From the NCBI GenBank assembly GCA_025455015.1, contig JALONI010000027.1, positions 1-64,000 on the forward strand: DNA of 64,000 bases, in the 5' to 3' direction. The notes beneath the pieces are model-generated. The model ran no database searches and had not been told where the DNA came from. It worked only from the letters and a program-made list of their open reading frames with translations. A program made the translations under genes and the position numbers. Every line of letters starts with the position of its first letter. Position 1 is the first letter of the stretch. The DNA comes from Cyclobacteriaceae bacterium. GTDB lineage: Bacteria; Bacteroidota; Bacteroidia; Cytophagales; Cyclobacteriaceae. Below are positions 35,129 through 45,021 of this stretch, one piece after another.

Positions 35129-36130
35129 ATGAAACGTTTGTTTTTTTGGGCTTGGATAATCGGGGGCAGCTGGGCATGTCAGGAGCCCACCGATTGTTGT
35201 GGGCAGCCCAGCGTAAACACCAGCATTGGCTTGGTGGGCAGCCCGGCCGATGTGAATACCACCACCCAGGGGGGCACGGTTTTGATGGGCGGCAGCACGG
35301 ACGTGGATCAGGCGTTTCGATGGATGATTGAACGGAGTGGCGGAGGTGACTTTGTGATCCTCCGGGCGTCCGGCTCCACCGGCTATAACGACTACGTGTT
35401 TGGGCTCGGCACCGCGAACTCGGTGGAAACGTTGCTCATCAACTCGCGCGATAAAGCCTCCCACCCTGAAACGGGCAGGCGCATACGCGAAGCCGAGGCC
35501 GTGTTCATTGCCGGGGGCGATCAGGCTAACTACGTCAACTTTTGGGCGGGTACTGAGGTGTCGGCCGCCATCGGCTTTTTGATTAATGAAAAGAAAGTTC
35601 CCATCGGAGGCACCAGTGCCGGGTGTGCTATTTTAAGCGACTACATTTTTGATGCGCGCAACGGCAGCGTCACATCCGCGGAAGCGTTAGCCAACCCACA
35701 GGCCGCCACGGTTAGCGTTTCGAAAAGCTTCGTGCAAATCCCGTTTTTGGCCCGCACCGTGGCCGATCAACATTACTCGCAGCGCGAACGCGAGGGGCGG
35801 CATGTGGCGTTTCTGGCGCGGGTGCAAAAAGATTTTGACATCCCCAACCCCCGGGGGATTGGAGTAGATGAGCAAACGGCTGTGTGCATTGACGCAGCGG
35901 GCCACATGGTGGTTATGGGTGCGGGCTCGGCTCACTTCCTGCAAGCCCAAGGCGTGGCGGAAACATGCTTGCCCGGTGTGCCGCTGCATTGGATCAACAA
36001 CCAGCAAGCCCTACAGGTGAACTCGATACGTGGAAGCTCCACGGGCACCGCGGCCTTTCACGCTCACGAGTGGCCCGCCACGGGCACTTTTTGGTTTGTT
36101 GAGTCGGGCGTCTTGAAGAAAACTCCATGA
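35129..36130 (+). CDS. Cyanophycinase-like S51 peptidase, lipoprotein
   Basis: The 333-residue protein has a lipoprotein signal (GGSWAC), then the S51 fold: MGGSTDVDQAF, AVFIAGGDQANY and the nucleophile serine in IGGTSAGCAILSDY. Cyanophycinases hydrolyse the Asp-Arg polymer cyanophycin; related enzymes cleave other aspartyl peptides. The export signal and absence of a cyanophycin synthetase nearby suggest a secreted peptidase acting on external peptides. It ends with an ATGA overlap with the SDR gene. Confidence 0.85.
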   Translation: MKRLFFWAWIIGGSWACQEPTDCCGQPSVNTSIGLVGSPADVNTTTQGGTVLMGGSTDVDQAFRWMIERSGGGDFVILRASGSTGYNDYVFGLGTANSVETLLINSRDKASHPETGRRIREAEAVFIAGGDQANYVNFWAGTEVSAAIGFLINEKKVPIGGTSAGCAILSDYIFDARNGSVTSAEALANPQAATVSVSKSFVQIPFLARTVADQHYSQREREGRHVAFLARVQKDFDIPNPRGIGVDEQTAVCIDAAGHMVVMGAGSAHFLQAQGVAETCLPGVPLHWINNQQALQVNSIRGSSTGTAAFHAHEWPATGTFWFVESGVLKKTP

Positions 36131-36933
36131 GAGACAAAGTGGTCATCATCACCGGGGGCTCGTCCGGCATAGGCTATGCGCTGGCCGAAAAGTTTGGGCG
36201 TGAAGGGAGCAAGATCCTCATCACGGGCCGAAACGGGGAAGAGCTGAGCAAAGCGGTGGCACAACTGGCGGCCCGGGGCGTTACGGTGGTGGGGCAGCAG
36301 GCCGATGTATCGGCAGAGGCCGAAAATCAAGCGATGGCTGAACGCGCCATGCGCGAGTTTGGTCGCATCGACATCCTGATCAACAACGCGGGCATCACCA
36401 TGCGGGCGCTGTTCAGCGAAGTAGACCTGGCCGTGGTTAAGAAAGTAATGGCCATCAATTTCTTTGGTGTGCTTTATGCCACCAAGTACTGCTTGCCTGA
36501 AATCACCCGCAACCGCGGCAGCATCGTGGGTATCTCGTCTATTGCGGGCTATCGCGGGCTGCCCGGGCGCACGGGCTACTGCGCCTCAAAGTTTGCGCTG
36601 AACGGTTTTTTAGAGGTGTTACGCACCGAGCTGTTAACCACGGGTGTTCACGTGCTGACGGCCTCTCCGGGCTTTACGGCCTCCAACATACGCAAGCGGG
36701 CGCTGTCGCGCGATGGTTCGGCCCAGGGCGAATCGCCCCGCAACGAGGAGGACATGATGAGTGCAGAAGAAGTGGCCACGCACATTTACCGGGCGGTGGT
36801 CAGGCGCAAGCGCTCCATCGTGCTCACCGCACAAGGAAAATTCGCGGTGTTTTTGAACAAATGGTGGCCTGCCTTGGCGGATAGAATGACGTACCGGGTG
36901 ATGGCGAGGGAACCTTTATCCAAACGGAGCTAG
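36127..36933 (+). CDS. Short-chain dehydrogenase/reductase
   Basis: The 268-residue protein has the classical SDR features: ITGGSSGIGYAL for cofactor binding, NNAGITM, the catalytic serine in VGISSIAGY and YCASKFALNGF with Tyr and Lys of the active site. The cofactor preference is uncertain. The start overlaps the peptidase stop by 4 bases. The substrate is unknown. The C-terminal VLTAQGKFAVFLNKWWPAL resembles membrane-associated DHRS7-like reductases. Confidence 0.9.
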   Translation: MRDKVVIITGGSSGIGYALAEKFGREGSKILITGRNGEELSKAVAQLAARGVTVVGQQADVSAEAENQAMAERAMREFGRIDILINNAGITMRALFSEVDLAVVKKVMAINFFGVLYATKYCLPEITRNRGSIVGISSIAGYRGLPGRTGYCASKFALNGFLEVLRTELLTTGVHVLTASPGFTASNIRKRALSRDGSAQGESPRNEEDMMSAEEVATHIYRAVVRRKRSIVLTAQGKFAVFLNKWWPALADRMTYRVMAREPLSKRS

Positions 36934-36942
36934 CAAAGACCG

Positions 36943-38847
36943 TTAACTCTTATTCAAGAAAACAAGCTTCATGTTGTCAGCCTTGTTAATCTCCTTGTAA
37001 AACTCAATCATATCCTGGTAGGATTCGGCAGGAAACTCACCGCTGCGCAGCGTTAAACTACGGGTGTAAATGATTTTCCCTTGATCAAATTCAACCTGGT
37101 TTTGGTAGTGACCAAAACGCGTATTTATTTCAACGGGCGCTGGCACAAATTCAGGGTACAGGTTCTCGGGAAACCGATAGGTTATGGTGTCCACCACGGT
37201 ACAGGCCAAGGGCCAACCGATCGGGTGCTTGCGTTTTTCCGTCTTCGGGGGCAGGAACGTGGACCGATTCAAAAGATTTGGCGTGAGAAACAATCGCTTG
37301 CCGCTGACGGACGAATACCTGCTGGCCTGTAGCGCGATGGTTACGTGTACCACGGGTATTTTATCGGGCACTCCTTTGAGTTCGAACGATGAAATCACAA
37401 ACGCAGGGATTCTTGTGTTTTGCTCAATCCACGTTTTTTGATCGGCTGGTGGGGCGTGCACATGAGTTTCCAAACCACCTTCTTCCGACATCAGGCCCGT
37501 GTAGGTTGTATGAATGTTAGCTATGGCATTGCCGTTTATGTCAATTTGCACCTCCGCTTGCGTTCTTTTCTGGTTATGGTGAGCCTTGTATGAGGGGGTT
37601 CGCACAAGTTTGCCCCCCGACTCAGTAACCATTAATGCCCACCGGTCTCCGGTAAAGGAGCCCATATATCCAAAAGGGGCGCGCTGGCTCGTACACTCGG
37701 CCCATAGCGTATCGCTTCCGTTGGGTATGCCCACAATAATGTGGTTTGTTTGGTGACTTGGAAAATCCACAATTTTCTGTTCGTTTCTTCCTGCTCGCAC
37801 CTTGGTGTAATATGCGGCAATTCCCAGCTCTTTAAGCATGGCGATGTAGTAATTGGAAAGGGCCTTGCAATCCCCATAGCCAAGCGCATCAACTTCGTTG
37901 GCGGCAAATGGTTGTAACCCACCAATCCCTTCCTGAATGCTCACATATCTCGTCTTGCTCTGCATATACTCATATACCGCTTTCGCCTTTTCCTCGTTCG
38001 TTGTTAGGTGGGCCGTCATCCTTTTTACGTGACTCCGTGTGGCTTCATCCAAGGTGCCTCTGCCCCGGTTTAATAAATTCTGCCATGCCCCATATTGCTC
38101 CCACGTCTCCATGCTTCCTCGGTAACCGCTGTATTCAAACAAATTGGGGGAGAAAATCACGTGCGGAACAGAAACGGCCGGGGCATACGGCTCAAATTTG
38201 TCCGGCACTACGTCCGCCTGTCTCCAAATCAATTTTTCCATCGTGCCTTCGGTAATTTTTTGGGGTTCCGCCATCCCAATGCACCGGTGTTTAGGCTTCA
38301 GCGCCACCGGATATCGAAGCTCATAGCTGTGCCTTTGAGTGGAAACCTCATCGTCAAAATACGGTTCAAACGCTGGTATGCCATAGAGATACCCGTATTC
38401 CAACTCGTATTCTATTTCTACGGTATAGGGATAGACAGCTTGCGTCAAATCCATCCGCTTAAGCCGATTGTCGCTAAAAAGCGAGAACCCGTCAAAAGCA
38501 CTAAAATCCTGTATTTCGTGACTTTTTAATCGCTTGATTAAATGACCTTCTGCAGAGTATACTTTAGCCGTCACTATGGTGAGTCTTGTTAGCTTGCTAT
38601 AGGCTAGGGTGGTCGTAGCAAATCGTTTGGCTTGCGGGTTTAACAGCGTAATGACTTGACGACAGTAGTACTTTGACTGATTAATCGAAATGATTTCGAA
38701 TCGCTCCTGCTTTTCGCGCAGCACCGCGTACATGCCGGCTTTCAAATTCTCGGGTATTTGACTTACCGGGTATTGCAATTCATCTTTAGCGGGCAGTTGC
38801 CGAAAGAAACAAATCGCCAACACGAGGCTGCACCAAACTGCTTTCAT
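36943..38847 (-). CDS. DUF3857-transglutaminase-like protein, catalytic triad mostly kept
   Basis: The 634-residue protein has a signal peptide, a DUF3857 beta-sandwich domain, a transglutaminase-like domain and a C-terminal DUF3858-like region. The catalytic cysteine is C327 in GYGDCKALSNYY and the histidine H369 in TNHIIVGIP; the third position is ECTSQ (E384) where many enzymes have Asp. It follows a paralogous gene, 38862-40868, on the same strand, 14 bases apart. Function is unknown. The gene appears richer in A/T than its surroundings. Confidence 0.82.
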   Translation of the reverse strand: MKAVWCSLVLAICFFRQLPAKDELQYPVSQIPENLKAGMYAVLREKQERFEIISINQSKYYCRQVITLLNPQAKRFATTTLAYSKLTRLTIVTAKVYSAEGHLIKRLKSHEIQDFSAFDGFSLFSDNRLKRMDLTQAVYPYTVEIEYELEYGYLYGIPAFEPYFDDEVSTQRHSYELRYPVALKPKHRCIGMAEPQKITEGTMEKLIWRQADVVPDKFEPYAPAVSVPHVIFSPNLFEYSGYRGSMETWEQYGAWQNLLNRGRGTLDEATRSHVKRMTAHLTTNEEKAKAVYEYMQSKTRYVSIQEGIGGLQPFAANEVDALGYGDCKALSNYYIAMLKELGIAAYYTKVRAGRNEQKIVDFPSHQTNHIIVGIPNGSDTLWAECTSQRAPFGYMGSFTGDRWALMVTESGGKLVRTPSYKAHHNQKRTQAEVQIDINGNAIANIHTTYTGLMSEEGGLETHVHAPPADQKTWIEQNTRIPAFVISSFELKGVPDKIPVVHVTIALQASRYSSVSGKRLFLTPNLLNRSTFLPPKTEKRKHPIGWPLACTVVDTITYRFPENLYPEFVPAPVEINTRFGHYQNQVEFDQGKIIYTRSLTLRSGEFPAESYQDMIEFYKEINKADNMKLVFLNKS

Positions 38848-38861
38848 AAAATTATCGTCTT

Positions 38862-40868
38862 TCAGTTTCTCTTGAGCACAATCTGCTCAGCCTGCTTGGA
38901 TACCACTTGATTAAAAAACTCGCGAAGGTTAGCGTATTCCCGCTGATCAAAAACTCCTTTGTTGATTGAAAAACTACTGGTCACGCTGATTACGTTTCCG
39001 TTGTTAACTACGTTGAGGATATACTTGGCGGTGTTTCCCGGCAACGCCACGATTTTGCTTTTTGGCAATTCCTCCACCGCTACGTTGGGGGGCAGCACCA
39101 ATTGAAAAATATACACTTGTTCAAAAGGTGCCCCAAAATCAACCGGGTAATTGCGTGTTTCGCTTTTGAATGGGTTGGCCTCCTCTTTGCCCATGACAAA
39201 CGGGCTGATGTAATAGGTGGATCCCGCAAGGGTTACGTATTCACTAATGGTCAGTTCGTGAACCTCTTTAAACGGTTGTTCCGGGTTGGTTTCGTTCTGA
39301 AACTCGCTTCGAGACAAGACCCATGATTTGTTGCCAATCAGATTCTTAAGGTACTCTTCTTTGCCCTTACCCAGATAAAGTTTACGGGGGTTTACGGAAT
39401 GGTATCCGCTTCGATCGATTTTGAGCTTTCCTGCTAAAACGTCATCGTCCGTCAGTGTAAAGGTGGCGCTAATGCTTGTTTTTGTTTTAACGGGCGAAGA
39501 GAGGTTTACCCATTCAAATCCGTCTTTTGATACCGCAAATCCTTTACCATTCAGGCATTGTTCAGGCAGCATGCCGCTGGGTAATGACCGATCGGTTGCA
39601 TCTAGCAGCATCTGCTTATCGCCCCATTTGGCTTGGCATAGCACAGTATTGAACTGAGAGGAAACCGGTGCAGCCTCGCGCACAAATCCGTGATCTCGGG
39701 TACTGACCAGCACCGGATTCGCTTTGATTCCGGCCTTTTCAAGCATGGACGCCAACAGGATATTGATTTCAGCGGAGCTACCTTTTTTGTCATCAATCAC
39801 TTTTCGCAGGGCATGGGTTGGATATTTTCTGGTTAGGCCGTCCCACTGAATATTGTTTCTCACATGCGAAAAGATGGCCGCAATCTTGTCTTCGGGGGTT
39901 ATTTTATCCACAATCAGGTCATCGACTTGTTTCTTCAGAAAACCATTGCCCGTTATTTCTTGTCCAAGTTCCTTCAGGTAGCTGTTGTTGATATCCTGCC
40001 ATGTCCCCATGTAACTTCTGATTCCGGTGTTCGGAAATCTGGTGTAGGAAAGCTCGAAATTGATCTTTGATATGAAGTCTATTTCCGATGTCATGTGCGG
40101 CTCTTCTTTAAAAGCCGGGACGTTTTTGGCCGCCCACCGATTGCGGTTCTCGGTATATTCAACCTTGTCATAACTGACAGACGATGGCTGAATGTTACCG
40201 TCAGATACGTCTTTTGACGTGAGCGTTATGGACGCGACAGCGTTGGAGCTTTCGGCTACGTCAAGGCCTACATACCCCTGCATAAATTTTTCGTAGAAAA
40301 AGTACTCCGGAATTCGGGTCCGGTACTCACTCCACTTGGTTGGAATCTTCGCTTGGAATTCCCAATCGTGAAAATTGAATATGAAATCCGAGGTAACGTT
40401 ATACGTCAACTCCAACACTGAACCCGTTTTTACATTGGGCCACGTTACCTTTGAAATCGAGATGTTTTCGTTATACTTCTCCTTGATAATGGATTCATTT
40501 TTTACTTTGGTTTCAACCACTTTGCCGTTCTCCAGGTTGTAGGTGACGGCCTTCAGCCCTGATATTTTTTCCTCGCCTGTGAGATCGTTGTATAGGAAGA
40601 TGTTGAAGTTTGCCCAGTCGAAGCCTTCTTTGGTCAGTATCTTCACTCGCCTCACGCGCTCAAAGAAAAGATGAAATCCCTTTGCCTGATCGTACCGCAA
40701 CTCGGAAATGCCGAAATCCGCCAGTATAACCGCTGCCGCAGAGGAATCTTTTTCATACATTGTCATCTTGAGCTCCTCCATGGATACATTCCCAAATTTA
40801 ATCGGTGCCTTTTGCGAAAAGCATATGAGCGAGCTGCAAAAAATAATAGCCAGTAACCCAAACTTCAT
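38862..40868 (-). CDS. DUF3857-transglutaminase-like protein lacking the catalytic cysteine
   Basis: The 668-residue protein has a signal peptide, DUF3857 and transglutaminase-like domains as in its neighbour. At the active-site position it reads KKGSSAEINILL (S364/S365) instead of GDCK, and the histidine position reads FNTVLC, while LLDATD keeps the aspartate. It is therefore likely a non-catalytic paralogue. Start is the ATG at 40868, 50 bases from the divergent radA gene. Loss of catalytic residues is common in this family, so this is probably functional as a binding protein. Confidence 0.82.
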   Translation of the reverse strand: MKFGLLAIIFCSSLICFSQKAPIKFGNVSMEELKMTMYEKDSSAAAVILADFGISELRYDQAKGFHLFFERVRRVKILTKEGFDWANFNIFLYNDLTGEEKISGLKAVTYNLENGKVVETKVKNESIIKEKYNENISISKVTWPNVKTGSVLELTYNVTSDFIFNFHDWEFQAKIPTKWSEYRTRIPEYFFYEKFMQGYVGLDVAESSNAVASITLTSKDVSDGNIQPSSVSYDKVEYTENRNRWAAKNVPAFKEEPHMTSEIDFISKINFELSYTRFPNTGIRSYMGTWQDINNSYLKELGQEITGNGFLKKQVDDLIVDKITPEDKIAAIFSHVRNNIQWDGLTRKYPTHALRKVIDDKKGSSAEINILLASMLEKAGIKANPVLVSTRDHGFVREAAPVSSQFNTVLCQAKWGDKQMLLDATDRSLPSGMLPEQCLNGKGFAVSKDGFEWVNLSSPVKTKTSISATFTLTDDDVLAGKLKIDRSGYHSVNPRKLYLGKGKEEYLKNLIGNKSWVLSRSEFQNETNPEQPFKEVHELTISEYVTLAGSTYYISPFVMGKEEANPFKSETRNYPVDFGAPFEQVYIFQLVLPPNVAVEELPKSKIVALPGNTAKYILNVVNNGNVISVTSSFSINKGVFDQREYANLREFFNQVVSKQAEQIVLKRN

Positions 40869-40918
40869 TTGGAATAATACTTTTATTACGAAATAAATAA
40901 AAACTGTTTAAAAAGTCA

Positions 40919-42295
40919 ATGGCCAAATCCAAAACACTCTTCTTCTGTCAGTCCTGCGGTTATGAGTCTGCCAAGTGGCTGGGCAAATGTCCCTCGTGCA
41001 GTGCCTGGAACAGCTTTGTGGAAGAGTTGGTGGTCAAAGGTGAAACAAGCAAAAATGACTGGCGCCCCGAGCCCGGGCGCGAGCGACTGAACAAGCCCAA
41101 AAAACTGGACGAGATCACCGCCACGGCCGAAGTGCGCATCCAAACAACCGATGCCGAACTGAACCGCGTGCTGGGGGGCGGCATCGTGCCGGGGTCACTC
41201 GTGCTGATCGGGGGGGAGCCCGGCATTGGAAAATCGACACTTATGTTGCAACTGGGCCTGTCCATACGCCAGCAGAAGACGCTGTACGTGTCGGGCGAGG
41301 AAAGCGACCAGCAGTTGAAGATGCGGGCGCAACGCATCAGCACCCAAAGCCCGGGCAATTTTTACATGCTCACCGAGACAAATACACGCAACGTGTTTGC
41401 CGCCATCGAAGAGCTCAAACCCCAGCTTGTCATTGTCGATTCTATTCAAACATTATATTCGCCCGTGCTGGACTCGGTGGCGGGCAGCGTGGGCCAGGTG
41501 CGCCAGTGTGCCGGAGAGTTGATGAAGTTTGCCAAGGAAACCAACACCACCGTTTTTCTGGTGGGCCATATTACCAAGGATGGCTCGCTGGCAGGGCCGA
41601 AGGTGCTCGAGCACATGGTGGATACTGTATTGCAGTTTGAGGGCGATCAACACCTGGCTTACCGGATTCTTCGCACCACCAAAAACCGGTTTGGCTCCAC
41701 GTCCGAAATCGGCATCTATGAAATGCGGGGCACAGGCTTGCGCGAAGTGTCCAACCCCTCTGAGATTTTGATTTCCCAAAAAGACGGACCGCTGAGCGGT
41801 GCCACCATTGGCGCCACAATCGAGGGCAACCGTCCGTTGCTGATTGAGATTCAGTCGCTGGTCAGTGTGGCCTCATACGGCACCCCCCAGCGCACCCCCA
41901 CCGGGTTTGATCAAAAACGGTTGAACATGCTGCTGGCCGTGCTGGAGAAGCGGTGTGGCTTTCGTATGGGCACACAAGATGTTTTTGTGAATATGGCCGG
42001 GGGCATCTATGTCGAAGACCCGGCCATTGACTTGGCATTGTGTGTTTCGCTTATTTCTTCGCTGGAAGAAATCGCCATCGATGAGAAGATTTGTTTTGCG
42101 GCCGAAGTGGGGTTGGGTGGCGAACTGCGGGCGGTAAACCGCATTGAGCAGCGCATATCCGAGGCAGAGAAGCTCGGCTTCCACGAAATCTATATCTCCA
42201 AATTCAATCAAAAGTCATTGGATCTAAGCAAGGTTCACATTCAGGTGCGTGGTTTTGGTCAATTAAAAGAAGTGTTTGAGCGCTTGTTTGGTTAG
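40919..42295 (+). CDS. radA: DNA repair protein RadA
   Basis: The 458-residue protein has the N-terminal C4 zinc finger (CQSCGYESAKWLGKCPSC), the RecA-like Walker A GGEPGIGKSTLML, the RadA-specific KNRFGSTSEIG motif and a C-terminal Lon-protease-like domain. RadA is a DnaB-type helicase that promotes branch migration during homologous recombination. It is divergent from the DUF3857 pair; a near-consensus TACTTTTA lies at 40878-40885. Its end overlaps the convergent deaminase-like gene by 4 bases. Confidence 0.95.
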   Translation: MAKSKTLFFCQSCGYESAKWLGKCPSCSAWNSFVEELVVKGETSKNDWRPEPGRERLNKPKKLDEITATAEVRIQTTDAELNRVLGGGIVPGSLVLIGGEPGIGKSTLMLQLGLSIRQQKTLYVSGEESDQQLKMRAQRISTQSPGNFYMLTETNTRNVFAAIEELKPQLVIVDSIQTLYSPVLDSVAGSVGQVRQCAGELMKFAKETNTTVFLVGHITKDGSLAGPKVLEHMVDTVLQFEGDQHLAYRILRTTKNRFGSTSEIGIYEMRGTGLREVSNPSEILISQKDGPLSGATIGATIEGNRPLLIEIQSLVSVASYGTPQRTPTGFDQKRLNMLLAVLEKRCGFRMGTQDVFVNMAGGIYVEDPAIDLALCVSLISSLEEIAIDEKICFAAEVGLGGELRAVNRIEQRISEAEKLGFHEIYISKFNQKSLDLSKVHIQVRGFGQLKEVFERLFG

Positions 42296-43185
42296 TTGTA
42301 TTGACCCTGCAACCCACCCGTGTGCAATAGCAATACCGTGCTTCCTTCGTTAAAGGCACCCACACGGATCAGATCCCGGACACCGGCCACCATCTTGGCG
42401 GTATAAACTGCATCCAGCGGCAACGCATGTCCGGTTTTCATCTCTTCGATAAGTGCTCGTAGCTCGGGGGTGTGTTTGGCATAGCCTCCGTGATGATAGG
42501 ATGTCTCTATCCGCCACTTTCCATACGGAATATCCGAAAATTTTTTCAACCACCCCGCCACTTCACCGGACAAAAAGGCTCCGTTTTTTAAAACCGATAT
42601 ACCGATGACTTCCGCTGCACCCTCCAGTCCCGCGATCATTCCTGCCATGGTTCCACCGGTGCCTACGGGCAGGCAGACATAATCAAACGTGACTTCCTGT
42701 GCAAGCTGGCGGGCAAATTCGGCCACACCCTGGATGGCCAACAGATTTGTACCGCCCTCGGGAATCTGGTAAAACGAACCAAACTGATCATGCAGCAGAC
42801 CGAGAAATTCGGACGTCTCTTTTTGGCGATACGTTTCCCGCGACACGTAGTGCACGTGCATGCCCTGTTCTTTTGCGAATGAAAGGGTGTGGTTGAGCGG
42901 ACGTGTTTCTTCCCCCCGGACGATAGCAATGGATGTTAGTTTCAACCTGTTGGCGGCCGCAGCCGTAGCGTAGATGTGATTGGAATACGCGCCCCCAAAC
43001 GTGAGTACTGTCTGATGGCCCTGACGCATGGCTGTCGCTAGATTGTATTTCAGCTTCCACCATTTATTACCGGAAACATGGGTGTGGTTAAGGTCTTCCC
43101 GTTTGACGAGGATGTTGATGCCCGCGTGCAACGCCTCTGGCAACAGCAACTGTTGAATGGGCGTGGCGGTGTAGGGTAGGGGCAT
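42292..43185 (-). CDS. Fold-type II PLP enzyme, ACC deaminase / D-cysteine desulfhydrase type
   Basis: The 297-residue protein has the PLP lysine in SGNKWWKLKYN, TFGGAYSNHIYATAAA for the cofactor phosphate region, VGTGGTMAGMIAGL, and a C-terminal HTGGLQGQ. This is typical of 1-aminocyclopropane-1-carboxylate deaminase and D-cysteine desulfhydrase. The distinction depends on residues that I cannot call safely, so only the family is given. It ends within radA. Confidence 0.87.
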   Translation of the reverse strand: MPLPYTATPIQQLLLPEALHAGINILVKREDLNHTHVSGNKWWKLKYNLATAMRQGHQTVLTFGGAYSNHIYATAAAANRLKLTSIAIVRGEETRPLNHTLSFAKEQGMHVHYVSRETYRQKETSEFLGLLHDQFGSFYQIPEGGTNLLAIQGVAEFARQLAQEVTFDYVCLPVGTGGTMAGMIAGLEGAAEVIGISVLKNGAFLSGEVAGWLKKFSDIPYGKWRIETSYHHGGYAKHTPELRALIEEMKTGHALPLDAVYTAKMVAGVRDLIRVGAFNEGSTVLLLHTGGLQGQYN

Positions 43186-43632
43186 CGGTATCGTGGATAT
43201 CGGGGGTGAAGTTCAGGTTTATTAACGTAAATAGAATTATATAACCTGTTTGTTTTGAGTTGCTGAATGATAAGTAGTTTGAAAAAGCGTACAAAATGGC
43301 AGACCATGCAAAGTAGACTGATAGTAAGTTCGATGCAGGCTCGTCTTTCGATGGCCGTTCGATCACGCCCTGTGAGGCTTCTCATCGCTCTGTAGAAATA
43401 GCAGGCCGGGCCATATTAACCACCGCAAGCGAATACAGCGTCCCGCGAGGGGAAGTGAATGTTGTCTTCGCCCACCTTACACGCCAGGGGTTCCGGAAAC
43501 CCCCATAAATTACCCTTTGGTAACCCGCATTCACTATTTGTGTGTCTGAGTCTGTAACATCCGATGATCTGGTTCGTCTGGTATTTCGAAATTCCCCTGC
43601 AGAAGTTCAGATTTTAAAACAAACCTGTTTCC
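43186..43632. other. Non-coding gap of 447 bases
   Basis: No supported gene, tRNA or terminator is visible between the divergent PLP enzyme and S41 protease genes. It holds a GC-rich imperfect hairpin (GGGGTTCC/GGAAACCCC at 43487-43504) with no T-tract, and several A/T-rich stretches. Both gene promoters should lie here, but no clean TAnnTTTG stands out. Confidence 0.5.
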
Positions 43633-45021
43633 ATGTCTACATCTACCCCTTCCCGTTCAACGGTTATTTTTGTCCTGTTATGTTTCTCGATTGTTTCCTG
43701 TAGTACCCCGATTGACGATAAAGTTCTCAACGCTTCGTTTGAGCCGGGGTTGTTGCAGGAAGACCTGAATTATCTCGTTGCCGAGTTGGAGAAAAGGCAC
43801 GTGGATTTTTATGAACGTGCTCACCGGGATTCGATCCAACGCATGGCGGCATCCATACGGGGCCAACTTGACCATTCGATGAATCGGACGGAGTTTTTTC
43901 GTGTCGTGGGTCAATTAAACCCCTACTTCAATGATGCGCACTGTTTGGTGTTTCCCCTGACAGAAGAGGCGGATGCAAAAAAGGCCGAGGGTTGCAAACC
44001 CTTTCCATTTCATGTCGTGCTGGACGAGTCTGGCGTTCTACGGCCCGAGCGCAGGTATGTGCGTCAATCGGACAACACAACCGTTGATAAGTCGTGGAGT
44101 CTCGATTCGATCAATGGTGTATCCGCCAGCATGGTGCTTGACCAGATTACCCGGTACAGCCATGGAGAAACATTCCGGCTCAGGCGACACATGACAACAC
44201 TTCTGTTCGCAGATTGGCTATATACACTCTATGGCTGGTGCGGAGACTATGACCTGGTCTTTCAGGCTGGCGAAAAAAAGATTCGTGTCACCCGCGCTGA
44301 CGACTGGCAAAGTCTCGAAAAAAACGTAGTTCAATACAATCGGCTGGAGATTTTGGAAGGAACGATCGGCTATCTGAGACTCAACAGTTTTGATGTGGAT
44401 GAGCACGAAGACGCCTATGAAGACTTCATCAAAAATTCGTTTGACAGTATGGCCCGGGTCAAAGCAGATAAACTTATCATCGATGTGCGAGGTAACACGG
44501 GTGGTCAGTCAGACGCGGGGGCGTTGGTCTTACAATACCTCACCCACAAAAAGTTGGCCCAGGTATCGCGTGGGTACGATCGCATTCATGAAGGGAATGC
44601 AAGTTGGTTTAATCGCGGTCAGCTTGGCGAATTGAAAGAAATGGATCTGAGTACAGATGATATGATTAAGCCCGTGGCGCCTTCCAAGCGATTTCAGGGC
44701 AACGTGGCTGTCTTGTTCGATGAGATGACGTACTCGGCCGGGATCATCTTTATCACGATTGTTCAGGATCATCGCCTGGCCCTTACGCTGGGGCGGCCTA
44801 CGGGTGGCTTTGCCAATCAAACGGGCAATATTGAACCGTTTCGATTGCCCCATACCCAGCTCACGGTATATGCCCCCGCGCGCAAGTTTGTTCGGCCCAG
44901 CGGCAATACTGCCATACACGTGGTTACGCCCGATGTGGTGGTTGCTGCCCCTGATTCGCTGACGGCCGAGGATTATGTGCTGAGGAGGGCCATATCAGAG
45001 TTAAAAAAGCTACAGGATTAA
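43633..45021 (+). CDS. S41-like serine protease, lipoprotein
   Basis: The 462-residue protein has a lipoprotein signal (CFSIVSC), a helical N-terminal region, and an S41-type core with LIIDVRGNTGGQSDAG and the likely nucleophile serine in FDEMTYSAGIIF. The PDZ domain is not obvious. It belongs to the same broad class as the protease at 16566-17993 but shares little sequence. It is likely an envelope-anchored peptidase of unknown substrate. The region appears lower in G+C than the flanking core genes. Confidence 0.75.
   Translation: MSTSTPSRSTVIFVLLCFSIVSCSTPIDDKVLNASFEPGLLQEDLNYLVAELEKRHVDFYERAHRDSIQRMAASIRGQLDHSMNRTEFFRVVGQLNPYFNDAHCLVFPLTEEADAKKAEGCKPFPFHVVLDESGVLRPERRYVRQSDNTTVDKSWSLDSINGVSASMVLDQITRYSHGETFRLRRHMTTLLFADWLYTLYGWCGDYDLVFQAGEKKIRVTRADDWQSLEKNVVQYNRLEILEGTIGYLRLNSFDVDEHEDAYEDFIKNSFDSMARVKADKLIIDVRGNTGGQSDAGALVLQYLTHKKLAQVSRGYDRIHEGNASWFNRGQLGELKEMDLSTDDMIKPVAPSKRFQGNVAVLFDEMTYSAGIIFITIVQDHRLALTLGRPTGGFANQTGNIEPFRLPHTQLTVYAPARKFVRPSGNTAIHVVTPDVVVAAPDSLTAEDYVLRRAISELKKLQD

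Noticed and set aside
43487-43504. GC-rich hairpin as a terminator
   Set aside because: No T-tract follows on either strand and it lies between divergent genes.
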